NCBI GenBank assembly: GCA_040902535.1 | Contig: JBBDXD010000028.1 | Location: forward strand, 122,080 to 186,079 | DNA from: Dehalococcoidia bacterium | Lineage (GTDB): Bacteria; Chloroflexota; Dehalococcoidia; DSTF01; JACRBR01 | DNA length: 64,000 nt | Reading direction: 5' to 3' | Shown: piece after piece, positions 8,852 through 17,953 of the stretch | How positions within the stretch are numbered: position 1 is the first letter of the stretch | Layout: every line of letters begins with the position of its first letter | Made by a program: the position numbers and the translations under genes | Notes under the pieces: model-generated | What the model was told of the DNA's origin: nothing | Database searches by the model: none | What the model saw: the letters and a program-made list of their open reading frames with translations, nothing else

Positions 8852-9571
8852 ATGAGTGAGGCTAGGATTCGCGCGCAGCGCGGCGAAATGCCGGCCTATA
8901 TCGCCGCTCCGGCTGGTGACGGGCCGTGGCCGGGCATCGTCGTCATCCATGACGCCGCAGGCGTGAGTCGCGATCTTCACGAGCAGGCGGACTGGCTCGC
9001 CTCTGAAGGTTTTCTCGCCGTGGCGCCGGACCTGTTCTACTGGGGAGGACGATGGCGCTGTCTCTTCGCCGCGATCCGTGATCCCGCTGGCCCCCTACCT
9101 GACCTGGACGCCACGCGGACCTGGCTTACTGAACGCAGCGATTGCACCGGCCGCACGGGTGTGATCGGCTTCTGCTTCGGCGGCGGATTGGCGCTGATGC
9201 TCGCGCCTGATCACGGCTTCGACGTCGCGAGCGTTAATTACGGTGGACTCACTCAGGAGTCCCGTCGTGCGCTGCCGCGCGCTTGCCCTATCGTTGCCAG
9301 CTACGGCGCGAGGGACCGCTGGCCCGGTGTACGGAACGTGCCCGACGTTCTGGAGCCGGTTTTGACGGCCGCCGGCGTCGACCATGACATCAAGGTCTAC
9401 CCCGACGCCGGGCATGGCTTTCTCAACGACCACCGTCCCAACGAGCTTTCGTTCGTCGACAGGATGGCCGCGAAGCTATCAGCAGCCAGCTATCACGAGC
9501 CATCCGCGCACGACGCGCGCCGTCGGATCCTGGCCTTTTTCCGCAGGCAGCTGGCCGATCCGGCCATCTAA
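8852..9571 (+). CDS. Dienelactone hydrolase family protein
   Basis: A 239-residue alpha/beta hydrolase with the DLH triad: Cys nucleophile in GFCFGGG, Asp in YGARD and His in DAGHGFL. Family members cleave dienelactones or carboxymethylenebutenolide in aromatic breakdown, but many have other ester substrates. There is no signal peptide, so it is cytosolic. It starts 25 bases after valS and may be co-transcribed, although no functional link is apparent. No aromatic-degradation genes are nearby, so the substrate is unknown. Confidence 0.85.
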   Translation: MSEARIRAQRGEMPAYIAAPAGDGPWPGIVVIHDAAGVSRDLHEQADWLASEGFLAVAPDLFYWGGRWRCLFAAIRDPAGPLPDLDATRTWLTERSDCTGRTGVIGFCFGGGLALMLAPDHGFDVASVNYGGLTQESRRALPRACPIVASYGARDRWPGVRNVPDVLEPVLTAAGVDHDIKVYPDAGHGFLNDHRPNELSFVDRMAAKLSAASYHEPSAHDARRRILAFFRRQLADPAI

Positions 9572-9913
9572 GCAGGTCACCTGGACGGGATCAGTATTTT
9601 TTGCCCGGTGTCGGTGACCGGACGAGCGATCCGTCTGATGGAACAATTCTGCGAAGACAAAGCGTCGAATAGGGTGAGAACCTGGTGGTTTCGGCACGAT
9701 AGCGGCCGATCGCGAGGCGGCCGACACAAATTCGCGAGCCAAACGCTATTTACAAACTACGTGCGTTCCGTCTAGATTTAGAAGTAGGGCAACACCCTGA
9801 CTTTCGCAGCCCTCGCAAGATTCTCCCCTCTCTTGCGTCGCTAAACAGCCGATTATCTCGTCAGGCGGACAGCGCAGGATGCGCTCGCGCTGCTTTACGC
9901 TCATTGAGGTGCA
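9572..9913. other. Gene-poor spacer, no clear feature
   Basis: Between the hydrolase and the small basic protein the sequence is less GC-rich, especially 9740-9800. I find no open frame with convincing codon use, no tRNA-like fold and no strong hairpin. It may hold the promoter of the following gene or be the remains of lost DNA. Confidence 0.4.
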
Positions 9914-10153
9914 ATGGGAAAGAACAACCGCAATCGCCGTCGCGGTCCCGGCAAGGGGCCTGCGCAGCAGCAGCCGGCTTCGGCCAACGGGGCTGACCGC
10001 TACCAGAAGTACCTGCCGGCCTGGATGAAGGACAACGCGTCCGGACAGCAGCCGGCACGTCCGCAGCGCCCGCGCCGGGCGCGGCCGGCACGCCCCGCTG
10101 GCGGGTACACGCCGGGCAAGGCTGCCGTCCACGAATCGCGCTTCGAGACCTGA
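9914..10153 (+). CDS. Small basic disordered protein, unknown function
   Basis: A 79-residue protein rich in Arg, Pro, Gln and Gly, with basic patches NRNRRRGPGKG near the N-terminus and a PQRPRRARPARP run in the middle. The only ordered-looking part is RYQKYLPAWMKD (about residues 29-40). GAGGTG lies four bases before the ATG, supporting translation. The composition suggests nucleic-acid binding or an unstructured tail. Overlapping frames on the other strand are Arg-rich and look like shadows. I do not recognise a family. Confidence 0.5.
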   Translation: MGKNNRNRRRGPGKGPAQQQPASANGADRYQKYLPAWMKDNASGQQPARPQRPRRARPARPAGGYTPGKAAVHESRFET

Positions 10154-10293
10154 TTTCTGCCAGCCGTTCTTGCTTCGATCTTGAGCCGCGACGGTCGGGT
10201 CGTCCTACGCGTCGCAGCGGCAATCACACCATCCTTGCTTGATGTTCGCCGGCTCGATCTAGAGAGCCGTCTCGACGCGGCCGACGGCACCAA

Positions 10294-11415
10294 TCAGGGC
10301 GTGCGCAGCAGATCGCTAGCGGCTTCGATGCGGCGCAGGATCTCCCACGCCTCGTCCCACTCGGCGATCCGCGGTTGATACTGATCGTGGATGCGCACCG
10401 GGATGTAGCGATAGCCGCTGATGGCGTCGTTCGTGAAGGTGACTTCGAGCATGGCGCCCTGCTGCGTCTCGCGCGACCAGTCCTGGTCGAAGACGAAGTT
10501 GCCCAGCGCGTACGCAACGAACGTCTCGCCGATCTGCTCGTGCGCCTGCACCCAGTGCGAATGATTGCCGACGACGAGATCAGCGCCGGCGGCAGCCGCG
10601 GCCTGCGCGAATGCGCGTTGACGCGCCGTCGGCTCGGCGACGTACTCGACGCCCCAGTGCGGCAGCACGATCACGACATCGGCGAAGTTGCGCGCGGCCG
10701 CGACGTCCTGCGCGATCGTCGCGGCGTCCATCGGCGCCGATCCCGCGCTGCTCTCCGTCGCGTGGTAGTACGACGCGATGTCGTCGTACGCGAGAAACGC
10801 GAACCAGATGCCGTTGCGTTCGACGACGGCCGGCGCTCGCGCATCTCGCAGATTGCCGCCACTGCCGACGGGCATGATGCCGACGCTCCTCAACAGCCAG
10901 AGCGTCTCGAACATCGCCTGGTCGCCGCACGAAACAGCGCCACAGTCCTTGATGTGGTTCGCGGCGTGCGAGATGACATCGAAGCCGCCGTAGGTGAGCA
11001 TGTCGACCGCCGCCGCGGGCGCAGCGAGGTTGAACGTCGGCGTGCAACCGATGGGCCGCGCGACGGTGGAGATCGTGCTATCCAGCGTGCCGATCGTGAG
11101 GTCCGCTGACGCTAACTGGTCATGGACGGCGAACACCGCGGCCCGGTGCCCGACCTCTTCGAGCCGAGCGTTGGTGCAGCGAGCAGGGATGATGTCGCCG
11201 GTGAAGACCAGCGTCGTGACGGCGGGACCGGGCGTCGGCTCGTCGATTGGCGTGGGATCGATGCGGATGTCCGGCGGGGCGCCGACCGTCGCCTCCGCTT
11301 CGACGGTGGTGCCCGGCGGGTCGTCGTCGCAGCCGGCGAATGCGATCGCCGACACTGCCATGGCGAGCACGGCAGCGGCGAGCATGCACCACCGGAACGA
11401 TCGAGAGGACTTCAC
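10294..11415 (-). CDS. CapA-family lipoprotein (poly-gamma-glutamate synthesis CapA-like)
   Basis: A 373-residue predicted lipoprotein: basic N-terminus, hydrophobic segment and lipobox AFAGC (Cys at about 28), then a low-complexity linker and a CapA calcineurin-like metallophosphatase domain. Visible motifs are FTGDIIPAR, the SHAANHIKDCG segment, LPHWGVEY and GNHSHWVQ, with the family's metal ligands Asp, His and Asn. CapA proteins act outside the cytoplasm in poly-gamma-glutamate capsule anchoring or have unassigned phosphatase roles. No capB or capC is in the window. It lies 9 bases downstream of ccsB on the same strand. Confidence 0.88.
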   Translation of the reverse strand: MKSSRSFRWCMLAAAVLAMAVSAIAFAGCDDDPPGTTVEAEATVGAPPDIRIDPTPIDEPTPGPAVTTLVFTGDIIPARCTNARLEEVGHRAAVFAVHDQLASADLTIGTLDSTISTVARPIGCTPTFNLAAPAAAVDMLTYGGFDVISHAANHIKDCGAVSCGDQAMFETLWLLRSVGIMPVGSGGNLRDARAPAVVERNGIWFAFLAYDDIASYYHATESSAGSAPMDAATIAQDVAAARNFADVVIVLPHWGVEYVAEPTARQRAFAQAAAAAGADLVVGNHSHWVQAHEQIGETFVAYALGNFVFDQDWSRETQQGAMLEVTFTNDAISGYRYIPVRIHDQYQPRIAEWDEAWEILRRIEAASDLLRTP

Positions 11416-11424
11416 GCGCGCCGG

Positions 11425-12312
11425 CTACACGCCGGCGTAACTGTGCAGGCCCGACACCCAGAGATTCACGGCGAAGTACGTGAACATGACGGCAGCGTAC
11501 CCGAGGATCAGGACGTACGCCGAGCGCTTGCCGCGCCAGCCGCGCAGGCCGCGCCCGTGGAGGTAGCCGGCGTAGATCAACCACGTCACCAGCGCCGACG
11601 TTTCCTTGGGGTCCCAACCCCAGTACCGGCCCCACGCGTCATTCGCCCACCAGGCGCCGAGCGCGATGCCAAGCGCGAGCATCGGGAAGCCGATCAGCAC
11701 CGACTTGTAGGCGATCTCCTCGAGGCGCGCGCCTGAGGGCAGTCGCGCGAAACGACGCTTGCCATCCTGCACAAGGTAGAGCACCGCCGCGCCGAACGAG
11801 ATGGAAAGCGCGCTGTACGAGGCCATCATCATGCCGACGTGGATGCCCAGGATGCGGTTCGCCTGCAACGCCGGGATCAGCGGCGTCACCTCGGCGGGGA
11901 AGAAGACCAGCGAAATCGTGAACAACCCGACGATGCCTGGAAACAGCACGGCGCCGAGCGCGCGTTGACCGTACCAGCGTTCGAAGATCACGTAGACGAC
12001 GGTGCTGCCCCACCCGAGCGCGATCGTGTACTCGTACATGTTCGCGTACGGCGGATGCTCGACGGCGATCCAGCGCGTGACGAGCGACGCGGTCAACGTC
12101 GCGAGCGTCAGCCAGGAGGCGCCCGTCGCGAACGGCGCCAGCCACGACGGAGGCTCGCTCTCGCTCGCGACGGTCATCGGCGTGCCGGCGGTGGTCTCCG
12201 CCGCGCGGTAGCTGACGCGAGGCCACAGCGGGATCGCCACGTACGCCGCCGATCCGGCTAGCGAGAGGACGTAGGAAGCGACGAAGAGGTCAAACGCCAG
12301 CGACTCCACCAC
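11425..12312 (-). CDS. ccsB: System II cytochrome c biogenesis protein CcsB/CcsA-type (WWD protein)
   Basis: A 295-residue polytopic membrane protein with about eight helices and the tryptophan-rich WWD segment WGRYWGWDPKETSALVTWL (about residues 228-246). Conserved histidines such as HVGMMMASYSALS are present for haem handling. In System II this protein moves haem across the membrane and ligates it to apocytochromes with Ccs1/ResB, which is not in the window. The stop is 9 bases before capA and the start 6 bases after the PIG-L gene, so the three form a leftward operon. Confidence 0.9.
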   Translation of the reverse strand: MVESLAFDLFVASYVLSLAGSAAYVAIPLWPRVSYRAAETTAGTPMTVASESEPPSWLAPFATGASWLTLATLTASLVTRWIAVEHPPYANMYEYTIALGWGSTVVYVIFERWYGQRALGAVLFPGIVGLFTISLVFFPAEVTPLIPALQANRILGIHVGMMMASYSALSISFGAAVLYLVQDGKRRFARLPSGARLEEIAYKSVLIGFPMLALGIALGAWWANDAWGRYWGWDPKETSALVTWLIYAGYLHGRGLRGWRGKRSAYVLILGYAAVMFTYFAVNLWVSGLHSYAGV

Positions 12313-12318
12313 ACCTCC

Positions 12319-13188
12319 TCACCGCACGCGTGCCTTCGATACCTTCTTTGCGGCCGCCGGCTGCGCATCGGCCGGCGCAGGCGTGCCGGGAGCGCCGGGC
12401 GGCCTGCGAAACTCCATGCGCTTGAAGCTCTCGGCAAACTCGAAACCGGTCTGCTTGCGCCGGTCTTTGTTGCGCTTCGCCGCCGCGCGCCAGCCTTTCA
12501 GCATCTCTTCGCGGTCGCGCGCCTCGATCTGGCTCTTGTGGCACAAGATCGCGTCGACCTTTTTTTCGAGATACGGGCCGATGTCGACATGGCAGTCAGC
12601 GTCCTGTGAGCCAGCAAGCAATAGCTCAGCCGTGCGCCACGGGCCGATGCCCGCGCGCGTCAGCTCGCCGTAGTAGTGCGGATCGTGCGCCGCCGGGTAG
12701 AGCGCATCGCGCACGGCCCGGCCGATCGCGCGGTGGTCGGTGTGGTTGAAGCCGGCGCGAAAGCCATCCCACGTCACGACGACGTCGGGCTTCAGTTGAC
12801 GGATCAGCTTGACGACCATGCCGCGCAGTTCGGGCCCCTCTTCGAGCCAGCCGTCGGGCATGCCCCAGAACACGACGCGATGCAATCCCAACACGTCGGC
12901 GGCGGCGCGCTGCTCGGCTTCGCGCATGGCCGCGAGTTCTTGCGGGCGGAGATTGGCGTCGCGCGTGCCCTTATCGCCGCTGGTCGCGACGGCGAGCGTC
13001 ACTTCCCAGCCCATGGCGCACATCTTCGCCACGGTGCCGCCAGCGAGGAACTCCGCGTCATCGGGGTGCGCGGTGATGATCAGCGCGCGCGAGTACGTCG
13101 CCCATTTTTCTTCGACGGTCGGCTCGCGCTCGCCGTTCTTCGCGCGTCGCGCCGTCGAAGCGGCCTTCTTCGCTACTCGTGTAACCAC
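12319..13188 (-). CDS. PIG-L/LmbE-family zinc deacetylase
   Basis: A 289-residue protein with the PIG-L zinc motif AHPDDAEF (about residues 40-47) and the second motif NHTDHRAIG. The family removes N-acetyl groups from sugars, as in mycothiol, bacillithiol, lincomycin and GPI anchor pathways. The first 25 residues are basic and Ala-rich, and the last 35 are Pro/Ala/Lys-rich; both look disordered and are unusual additions. It heads a leftward operon with ccsB and capA. Mycothiol-like thiol synthesis is possible but not supported by neighbours. Confidence 0.87.
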   Translation of the reverse strand: MVTRVAKKAASTARRAKNGEREPTVEEKWATYSRALIITAHPDDAEFLAGGTVAKMCAMGWEVTLAVATSGDKGTRDANLRPQELAAMREAEQRAAADVLGLHRVVFWGMPDGWLEEGPELRGMVVKLIRQLKPDVVVTWDGFRAGFNHTDHRAIGRAVRDALYPAAHDPHYYGELTRAGIGPWRTAELLLAGSQDADCHVDIGPYLEKKVDAILCHKSQIEARDREEMLKGWRAAAKRNKDRRKQTGFEFAESFKRMEFRRPPGAPGTPAPADAQPAAAKKVSKARVR

Positions 13189-13212
13189 GCGCTGATCCTA
13201 GCGGATCGATGG

Positions 13213-13247
13213 TTTTCGGTCGTCGGTCGTCGGTCGTCGGTTGGCCT
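13213..13247. repeat. Tandem heptamer array (PIG-L/Nudix divergent spacer)
   Basis: TTTTCGG, then TCGTCGG three times, then TTGGCCT. Three perfect units make this one of the cleanest period-7 arrays. It lies between the divergent PIG-L gene and the tandem Nudix gene, where promoters for both would be expected. Confidence 0.75.
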
Positions 13248-13276
13248 CGCGGGTCTCACCTCGCCGTTCGGCCGAT

Positions 13277-14161
13277 ATGCTGGTCGTCGTGAAGCCAGAG
13301 CAACATATCAGCAGCGCTATCGCCGTCGGGCTGATCGTGGCGGAAGACGGCCGCATCCTGCTGCAGCATCGCGACGACAAGCCGGGGCTGGTGGGGGCTG
13401 GCCAGTGGGGCTTCTTCGGCGGCCATGTCGAGGCGAGCGAGCGGCCGACGCAGGCGTTCCTCCGCGAGATCGAGGAGGAACTGGCGTGGCGCCCGCGCCA
13501 TATCGAGCTGTTCACGACGCGCGAGATCGAGCATCACGGCGGCGCCACGACGTCGTACGCGTACGGCGCGCACCTCGACGTGCCGTTCGAGTCGCTGGTC
13601 CTCGGCGAGGGACAGGGGATGGCGCTCTTCGACCCGAGCGCGCTGCCGCCCGAAACGATGCCGGGGATCGGCGAGGTGGTCGCGCAGTTCGCCGCGTCGC
13701 GCACGTATCGCCGCCTGAAACGCCGCTACGACGTGCTGACCGCGACGGCGCTCCTCGTCGGCGCGGATGGCCGTTTTCTGCTGCAGCATCGCGATGACAA
13801 GCCGGAGATCGCGAACCCCGGCAAGTGGGGCTCCTTCGGCGGCGAGATCGAACCGGGCGAGACGCCGGACGAAGGCTTCCTGCGCGAGATGGAGGAGGAG
13901 CTGGCGTGGGCGCCGTCGCGGTATGAGCTTTATGCTGCCGTCGACTTTCCGGCGCGCGGTTCGCCGCAACTGATCTACATCTACACCGCGCTGGTCGACG
14001 TGCCGATTGAAGCCCTGGTGCTGGGGGAGGGTCAGGGGATGGCGTACTTCTCGCCCGATGCGCTGCCGCAGACGATCGTGACGGAGCTGCGCCTGCTCAT
14101 CGAGAGTTTTACCGCGGGCGATCATTACGCCGCCATGCTGGCGCGCACGCCGAACTCGTGA
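13277..14161 (+). CDS. Tandem double-Nudix hydrolase
   Basis: A 294-residue protein made of two similar Nudix domains. The first has its box at GGHVEASERPTQAFLREIEEEL (glycine pair through the REIEEEL helix), the second at GGEIEPGETPDEGFLREMEEEL. Both keep the Arg-Glu and Glu-Glu residues that bind magnesium. Nudix enzymes cleave nucleoside diphosphates linked to a second group. The halves share ILLQHRDDKP and VLGEGQGMA, so they arose by internal duplication. I prefer ATG 13277 over a TTG at 13241, which lies in the heptamer repeat. A third Nudix domain follows in the next gene. Confidence 0.88.
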   Translation: MLVVVKPEQHISSAIAVGLIVAEDGRILLQHRDDKPGLVGAGQWGFFGGHVEASERPTQAFLREIEEELAWRPRHIELFTTREIEHHGGATTSYAYGAHLDVPFESLVLGEGQGMALFDPSALPPETMPGIGEVVAQFAASRTYRRLKRRYDVLTATALLVGADGRFLLQHRDDKPEIANPGKWGSFGGEIEPGETPDEGFLREMEEELAWAPSRYELYAAVDFPARGSPQLIYIYTALVDVPIEALVLGEGQGMAYFSPDALPQTIVTELRLLIESFTAGDHYAAMLARTPNS

Positions 14162-14204
14162 TGCCGGGCGCGCACACGATACGCCTGGCTCCGCACCATC
14201 ATCC

Positions 14205-14239
14205 CTGACGACCGAAGACCGACGACTGGCGACCAACGC
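14205..14239. repeat. Degenerate tandem heptamer array between Nudix genes
   Basis: Units CTGACGA, CCGAAGA, CCGACGA, CTGGCGA and CCAACGC. It is the purine/pyrimidine-swapped counterpart of the array at 13213, and lies just upstream of a CATAAT -10-like box (14269-14274). Confidence 0.65.
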
Positions 14240-14324
14240 ACGCGCTGTAAATCTCGCCGCCGATCTCGCATAATGAAAGACTGCGTCTGCATTCGGACGC
14301 GCGTTGCAGTCAGCGCGAGGACCA

Positions 14325-15560
14325 TTGACCGAACCACGACATGTCCCCCGAAAGATGAGCGCCGGCATTCTGCTGGTCGACAGGCAGGGACGCGTGCTCA
14401 TGCAGCTTCGCGATGACAACCCGAAGATCATGTTCCCGGGCCACTGGGGTATCGTCGGCGGTGCGTCGCAGGGCGATGAGTCGCCGGAAAAGGCGGCGCG
14501 ACGCGAGACCGAGGAGGAGACGGGCCTCACGCCGGGCCGCATCGAGCCGTTCCGCGCCTACTACTTTAACGGACGCCGCGCGACCGATGGCAAGCGCAAC
14601 GCCGCGACAAGAGCTTCGTCCGACTTCGAGCTGTACCTGTTTCATGCGCCGTGCGAGACGCCCGTCGAGGAGATGACCTGCGGCGAGGGCCAGGAACTGC
14701 GCTTCCTTGGTCCGGACGGCATCGATGGCCTGGACATCGCCTACAACCACCGCGAGGTGCTCGAAGACTTCTTTGCGGCACCGGTCTACGCGCGGTACTT
14801 GCGCGGCGATGCCTTCGAGGACCACGCGCACGCCGTCGATCCGGTCGAGCACTTCCGCGGCGCGATCGACGCCGGTGAGCCGTGGTTCGAAGCGCTCATG
14901 CAGGCGATCGCGCTCTGGCAACAGCCCGATGAACAGGTCGGAGCCCGGCATTTCCGCTATCTCATCGGCGGCGAAGCGTTCGACTGGCTGCTGCTCGCGG
15001 AGCGACTGCTTCGAGAAGCCCCGGACGCGGTGCCCGATGACGAGGCTGAGCGCCTGCTGTTCGAAGGGCGGGCGCCCGGTGAGGAGCACGGCGCGCGCAT
15101 CGCCGACGAGCGGCTGCGCGAGATGATCGGCGAGACGAAGCATCGCGCGCACCTCAACTACGTGTACGGCGTGATCGTCGAAGAGGCGCTGCAGTACGCC
15201 GTGGAGCTCGATCTCGTGAAGGAGCTCGTCAGCGTGGCGATCAAGGATCCGCGCGACCCCGAGCACGCGCGGGATCCGCTCTACGAGCGCATCTACGGCC
15301 GCGGCCGATCCGAACTGTTCGCCGAGTTCCGCGCGGAGCGAGGCCAGCGCGCCGGACGCACGATCTCGCTCTCGGAGTTGCGCGAGTTCATGTACTGGCT
15401 GTTCAAGTACCGCGTGAAGAACGCCGAACCCGCGCGCGTCGCATCGGACACGCGCAAGGCGCTCGCGCAGTTATCGTCGATCGAAGACGCCGTGAGGCGG
15501 GCGCGACTGCGCAAGGTCGCGGCGCGCGAACCGGAGGAGATCTTCGCATCGGTGGACTGA
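14325..15560 (+). CDS. Nudix domain fused to a large uncharacterised helical domain
   Basis: The N-terminal 140 residues are a Nudix domain (box GGASQGDESPEKAARRETEEET), resembling the two domains of the preceding gene. It is followed by about 260 residues that I cannot assign: acidic, mostly helical, with HFRYLIGGEAFDWLLLAERLL and REMIGETKHRAHLNYVYGVIVEEALQYAVEL as distinctive blocks. The start is uncertain: TTG 14325 has GAGG four bases upstream, ATG 14355 begins directly at the Nudix strand. A CATAAT box at 14269 may drive it. The fusion suggests that the C-terminal domain supplies substrate binding or oligomerisation. Confidence 0.75.
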   Translation: MTEPRHVPRKMSAGILLVDRQGRVLMQLRDDNPKIMFPGHWGIVGGASQGDESPEKAARRETEEETGLTPGRIEPFRAYYFNGRRATDGKRNAATRASSDFELYLFHAPCETPVEEMTCGEGQELRFLGPDGIDGLDIAYNHREVLEDFFAAPVYARYLRGDAFEDHAHAVDPVEHFRGAIDAGEPWFEALMQAIALWQQPDEQVGARHFRYLIGGEAFDWLLLAERLLREAPDAVPDDEAERLLFEGRAPGEEHGARIADERLREMIGETKHRAHLNYVYGVIVEEALQYAVELDLVKELVSVAIKDPRDPEHARDPLYERIYGRGRSELFAEFRAERGQRAGRTISLSELREFMYWLFKYRVKNAEPARVASDTRKALAQLSSIEDAVRRARLRKVAAREPEEIFASVD

Positions 15561-15635
15561 GCGAGTTTGGTTACGCGACGTTATCCGTCCCGGCACCATC
15601 CACCGTGCGGCAGTCGATATTCCAGACCGCGTCGC

Positions 15636-16061
15636 TCAAACGACACTTTCGGCGCGCGCTTTCAGGCCGTCGGCGAACTGCTGGAACGACGGTCCCAGAT
15701 CGGGCATGGAACGCCAGATCAGCGGCAGCAACGGGCCGGTGAACTCTTCCCGCGCATCGAACCGCGTCGTGCCATCGCCATTCGGGGTGAGCTTGAAGGT
15801 GCGCACGCCTTTGAACAGCCCAAGCGGCATGCCACCGGACCACGTCATCGACTCGTTGGGCTCAAACCCCGTCACCTTCACCGGGAACGCACGCCCGGGA
15901 TTGGCCTTAGAGACAACTTTGATCGTCTCACCGGCCGCGATCGTGCCCTCGACGCGGTCGACGCCCGCGTCCCACTCCGGGTACTTCGCCCCGTCGATGA
16001 GGATTGACCAGACGCGTCCTGGTGGGGCGTTGATCGTCGTGCCGGCTTCGTAATACTTCAC
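15636..16061 (-). CDS. SRPBCC-family (START/polyketide cyclase-like) protein
   Basis: A 141-residue protein with the SRPBCC helix-grip pattern: N-terminal INAPPGRVWSILIDGAKYPEWDAGV, later FEPNESMTWSGGMP and a long C-terminal helix (SFQQFADGLKARAE). These proteins bind hydrophobic ligands in a deep pocket, and some act as cyclases or hydrolases. The start is GTG with GAGGAGG nine bases upstream. It converges with the Nudix-fusion gene. The ligand is unknown. Confidence 0.82.
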   Translation of the reverse strand: MKYYEAGTTINAPPGRVWSILIDGAKYPEWDAGVDRVEGTIAAGETIKVVSKANPGRAFPVKVTGFEPNESMTWSGGMPLGLFKGVRTFKLTPNGDGTTRFDAREEFTGPLLPLIWRSMPDLGPSFQQFADGLKARAESVV

Positions 16062-16131
16062 TGCGCGTGCCTCCTCATGCCGGGCGGTTCACGCCCCTGC
16101 TAGAGATACTGGGTCGTCGCCCCGTCTGGAT

Positions 16132-17328
16132 CTACCCCGACGCCAGCAGGCGTTCGGCGCGCTCCTCGAAGTCGGCGAAGACCTCGCCGTACAACCGGAA
16201 ACCCTCTTCGATGCCGACCCAGCGCGCGAACCAGCCGCCGATCTTGCGATGGTCGCGATAGATGAAGTTCATGTAGCCCGCGAAGTTATCCAGCCCGCGT
16301 CCCATGTAGGTCAGTTGCCGGAACGGCTCCCACGCCAGCGCATGATCCGCGCACGACGTGATCGCGGCGATGTCGGCGTCCGGCCGCAGGCGTGACAACT
16401 CGTCGCAGTAGACCTCGAGCACCTGCTGCCACGTCATGTCGCGCGGCACGACCGCGATGCGGTCGAAGAAACGCAGGAAGCCCGGCTTGTTGACCGCGCC
16501 CATGTACAGCCAGAACACCGCCAGGTCGTAGGCCGGCGGCCCGGCGCACACGAACTGCCAGTCGAAGACGACGTGCGGTTCGCCATCGCGCACGAGGAGA
16601 TTGCCACGATGATAGTCGCCGTGCAGGAGCGTCTCCGGCGAGCGCTCGAAGGCGCGGCGGAAGATATCGGGCCGCTGTGCGAGCTGAGACGCCAGTTCGA
16701 GCGAACGCTCGCCGACGGCGCGCGGGAAGTGCGGGTACGCGGCGTACTTTTGGCGGAGGGCTTCGATGCCGCCCTCAAGGAAGGAGAAGATGTAGGCGAG
16801 GTCGCGGGTGAACGGCCGCACCAGCCCTGCAGGCGCGGCGCCCAGGTACTGTGCGTGCAGGGCCGCGAGATTGCGGAGCGCACGCGGCGTCTCCTCGGCC
16901 GCCCACTCGATGATGCGCCGGCCGCGCGGCAGCGCCTCCATGAGCACCCAGCCATCGCCGCCGTTCTGCGGTACTGGGCCGATGCCATAAAGGGCCGGGA
17001 CGCGCATCGGGACGCCGTGCGCGAGCGTGGCGAAGAACGCATGCTCCCTCGTCGGAGGGCCGTAGGGCAACTCGCCCTGCTTCAGGATCGCCTTCTGCTT
17101 CGCGCCGGCGATCTCGAGCTGGACGCGCTCGAAATACGAGCCCGTGAGCCCCGCCGTCGGACGCAGGCGTTTGCGCTTCTTGATGCGCACGCTCGCGCCA
17201 TCGCGGCGCACCGCGCGCACGCCCGCGACCAGTTCGTCGTCGGAGATCTGCGGCTCGATCACGGGGGATTGATGGCACAGCAGTGCGTGAGGCTCAAGTG
17301 AGCGCCGCGCTAAGCCGCGCGTGCGCAT
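16132..17328 (-). CDS. Aminoglycoside phosphotransferase (APH)-fold kinase-like protein
   Basis: A protein of up to 398 residues with the APH kinase catalytic core: LLHGDYHRGNLLV (catalytic Asp, Asn) followed by VFDWQFVCAGPPAYDLA (magnesium-binding DW). An N-terminal lobe contains KQGELPYGPPTREHAFFA. APH-fold proteins phosphorylate small alcohols, sugars or antibiotics; close subfamilies in environmental bacteria are mostly uncharacterised (ecdysteroid-kinase/APH-like). The start is uncertain: ATG 17328 has no ribosome site, and a GTG at about 17262 (VIEPQISDDEL) fits domain boundaries better. Monocistronic by appearance. Confidence 0.8.
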   Translation of the reverse strand: MRTRGLARRSLEPHALLCHQSPVIEPQISDDELVAGVRAVRRDGASVRIKKRKRLRPTAGLTGSYFERVQLEIAGAKQKAILKQGELPYGPPTREHAFFATLAHGVPMRVPALYGIGPVPQNGGDGWVLMEALPRGRRIIEWAAEETPRALRNLAALHAQYLGAAPAGLVRPFTRDLAYIFSFLEGGIEALRQKYAAYPHFPRAVGERSLELASQLAQRPDIFRRAFERSPETLLHGDYHRGNLLVRDGEPHVVFDWQFVCAGPPAYDLAVFWLYMGAVNKPGFLRFFDRIAVVPRDMTWQQVLEVYCDELSRLRPDADIAAITSCADHALAWEPFRQLTYMGRGLDNFAGYMNFIYRDHRKIGGWFARWVGIEEGFRLYGEVFADFEERAERLLASG

Positions 17329-17347
17329 GGCCGACGCTCGGTGGCCG

Positions 17348-17953
17348 TTAGCGCTGCGACACCGTCCGCGCCGTCTCCCGCACCACCGTGCCGGGATCCC
17401 ACGGCGTCCCGAGCGCCGGCAGCAACCAGCGGTCGATGCCGATCCAGCCGGCGACTTTCCAGCCCATGAGGATCAGCACGGCGATGATGAACAACACCGG
17501 GTTGGTGCTGGCGCTTCCGGCGAGCAGGAAGTTGAAGTTCAATGTCGCACCGGCGAGCGCCGCGAGGCCCGTGAACAACCCCACGATCAGCGCGATGCCG
17601 ACGATCACCTCACCGAAGGCGACGATCCAGGCGAACCACGTGTACCACTCGTGGTCGATCATGTAATTCAGGAAGTCGCGATACCAGTCGTAGGTGATGC
17701 GTGGTTGTCCCTGCTCCGGGATCTCCGTGGCGCGCACCCAGAATCCTCGCAGTGGCTGGCCATCTTCGCCTTCGACGGCGATCCAGCGCTCGTCACCCCA
17801 GACCTTGTGCCAGCCCGCCAGCAGCCACTGGTAGCCGAGATACGCGCGCGCGAGGAGCCAGAGCGGCGCCATGGACGTGTTGTTGAAGATCGCCGCGAAC
17901 CACGACGGATCACGCAGCTCGCGATTGGTGAATGCGCGCTCCATGATGCTCAT
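17348..17953 (-). CDS. DoxX/TQO-small-subunit family membrane protein
   Basis: A 201-residue membrane protein with the DoxX core: first helix PLWLLARAYLGYQWLLAGWHKV, then an extracytoplasmic insert (about 55-90), then WFAWIVAFGEVIVGIALIVGLFTGLAA and two further helices. DoxX proteins are quinone-linked subunits or redox-associated membrane proteins. Its ATG overlaps the stop of the upstream small membrane gene (ATGA), so the two are translationally coupled. Electron-transfer partners are not in the window. Confidence 0.85.
   Translation of the reverse strand: MSIMERAFTNRELRDPSWFAAIFNNTSMAPLWLLARAYLGYQWLLAGWHKVWGDERWIAVEGEDGQPLRGFWVRATEIPEQGQPRITYDWYRDFLNYMIDHEWYTWFAWIVAFGEVIVGIALIVGLFTGLAALAGATLNFNFLLAGSASTNPVLFIIAVLILMGWKVAGWIGIDRWLLPALGTPWDPGTVVRETARTVSQR

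Noticed and set aside
9746..10132. Minus-strand open frame over the small basic protein
   Set aside because: No ribosome site at its start, Arg-rich shadow composition; the plus-strand frame has GAGGTG before ATG.
13241..13276. TTG start for the double-Nudix protein
   Set aside because: The segment lies in heptamer repeat DNA and has no ribosome site; ATG 13277 begins next to the first Nudix strand.
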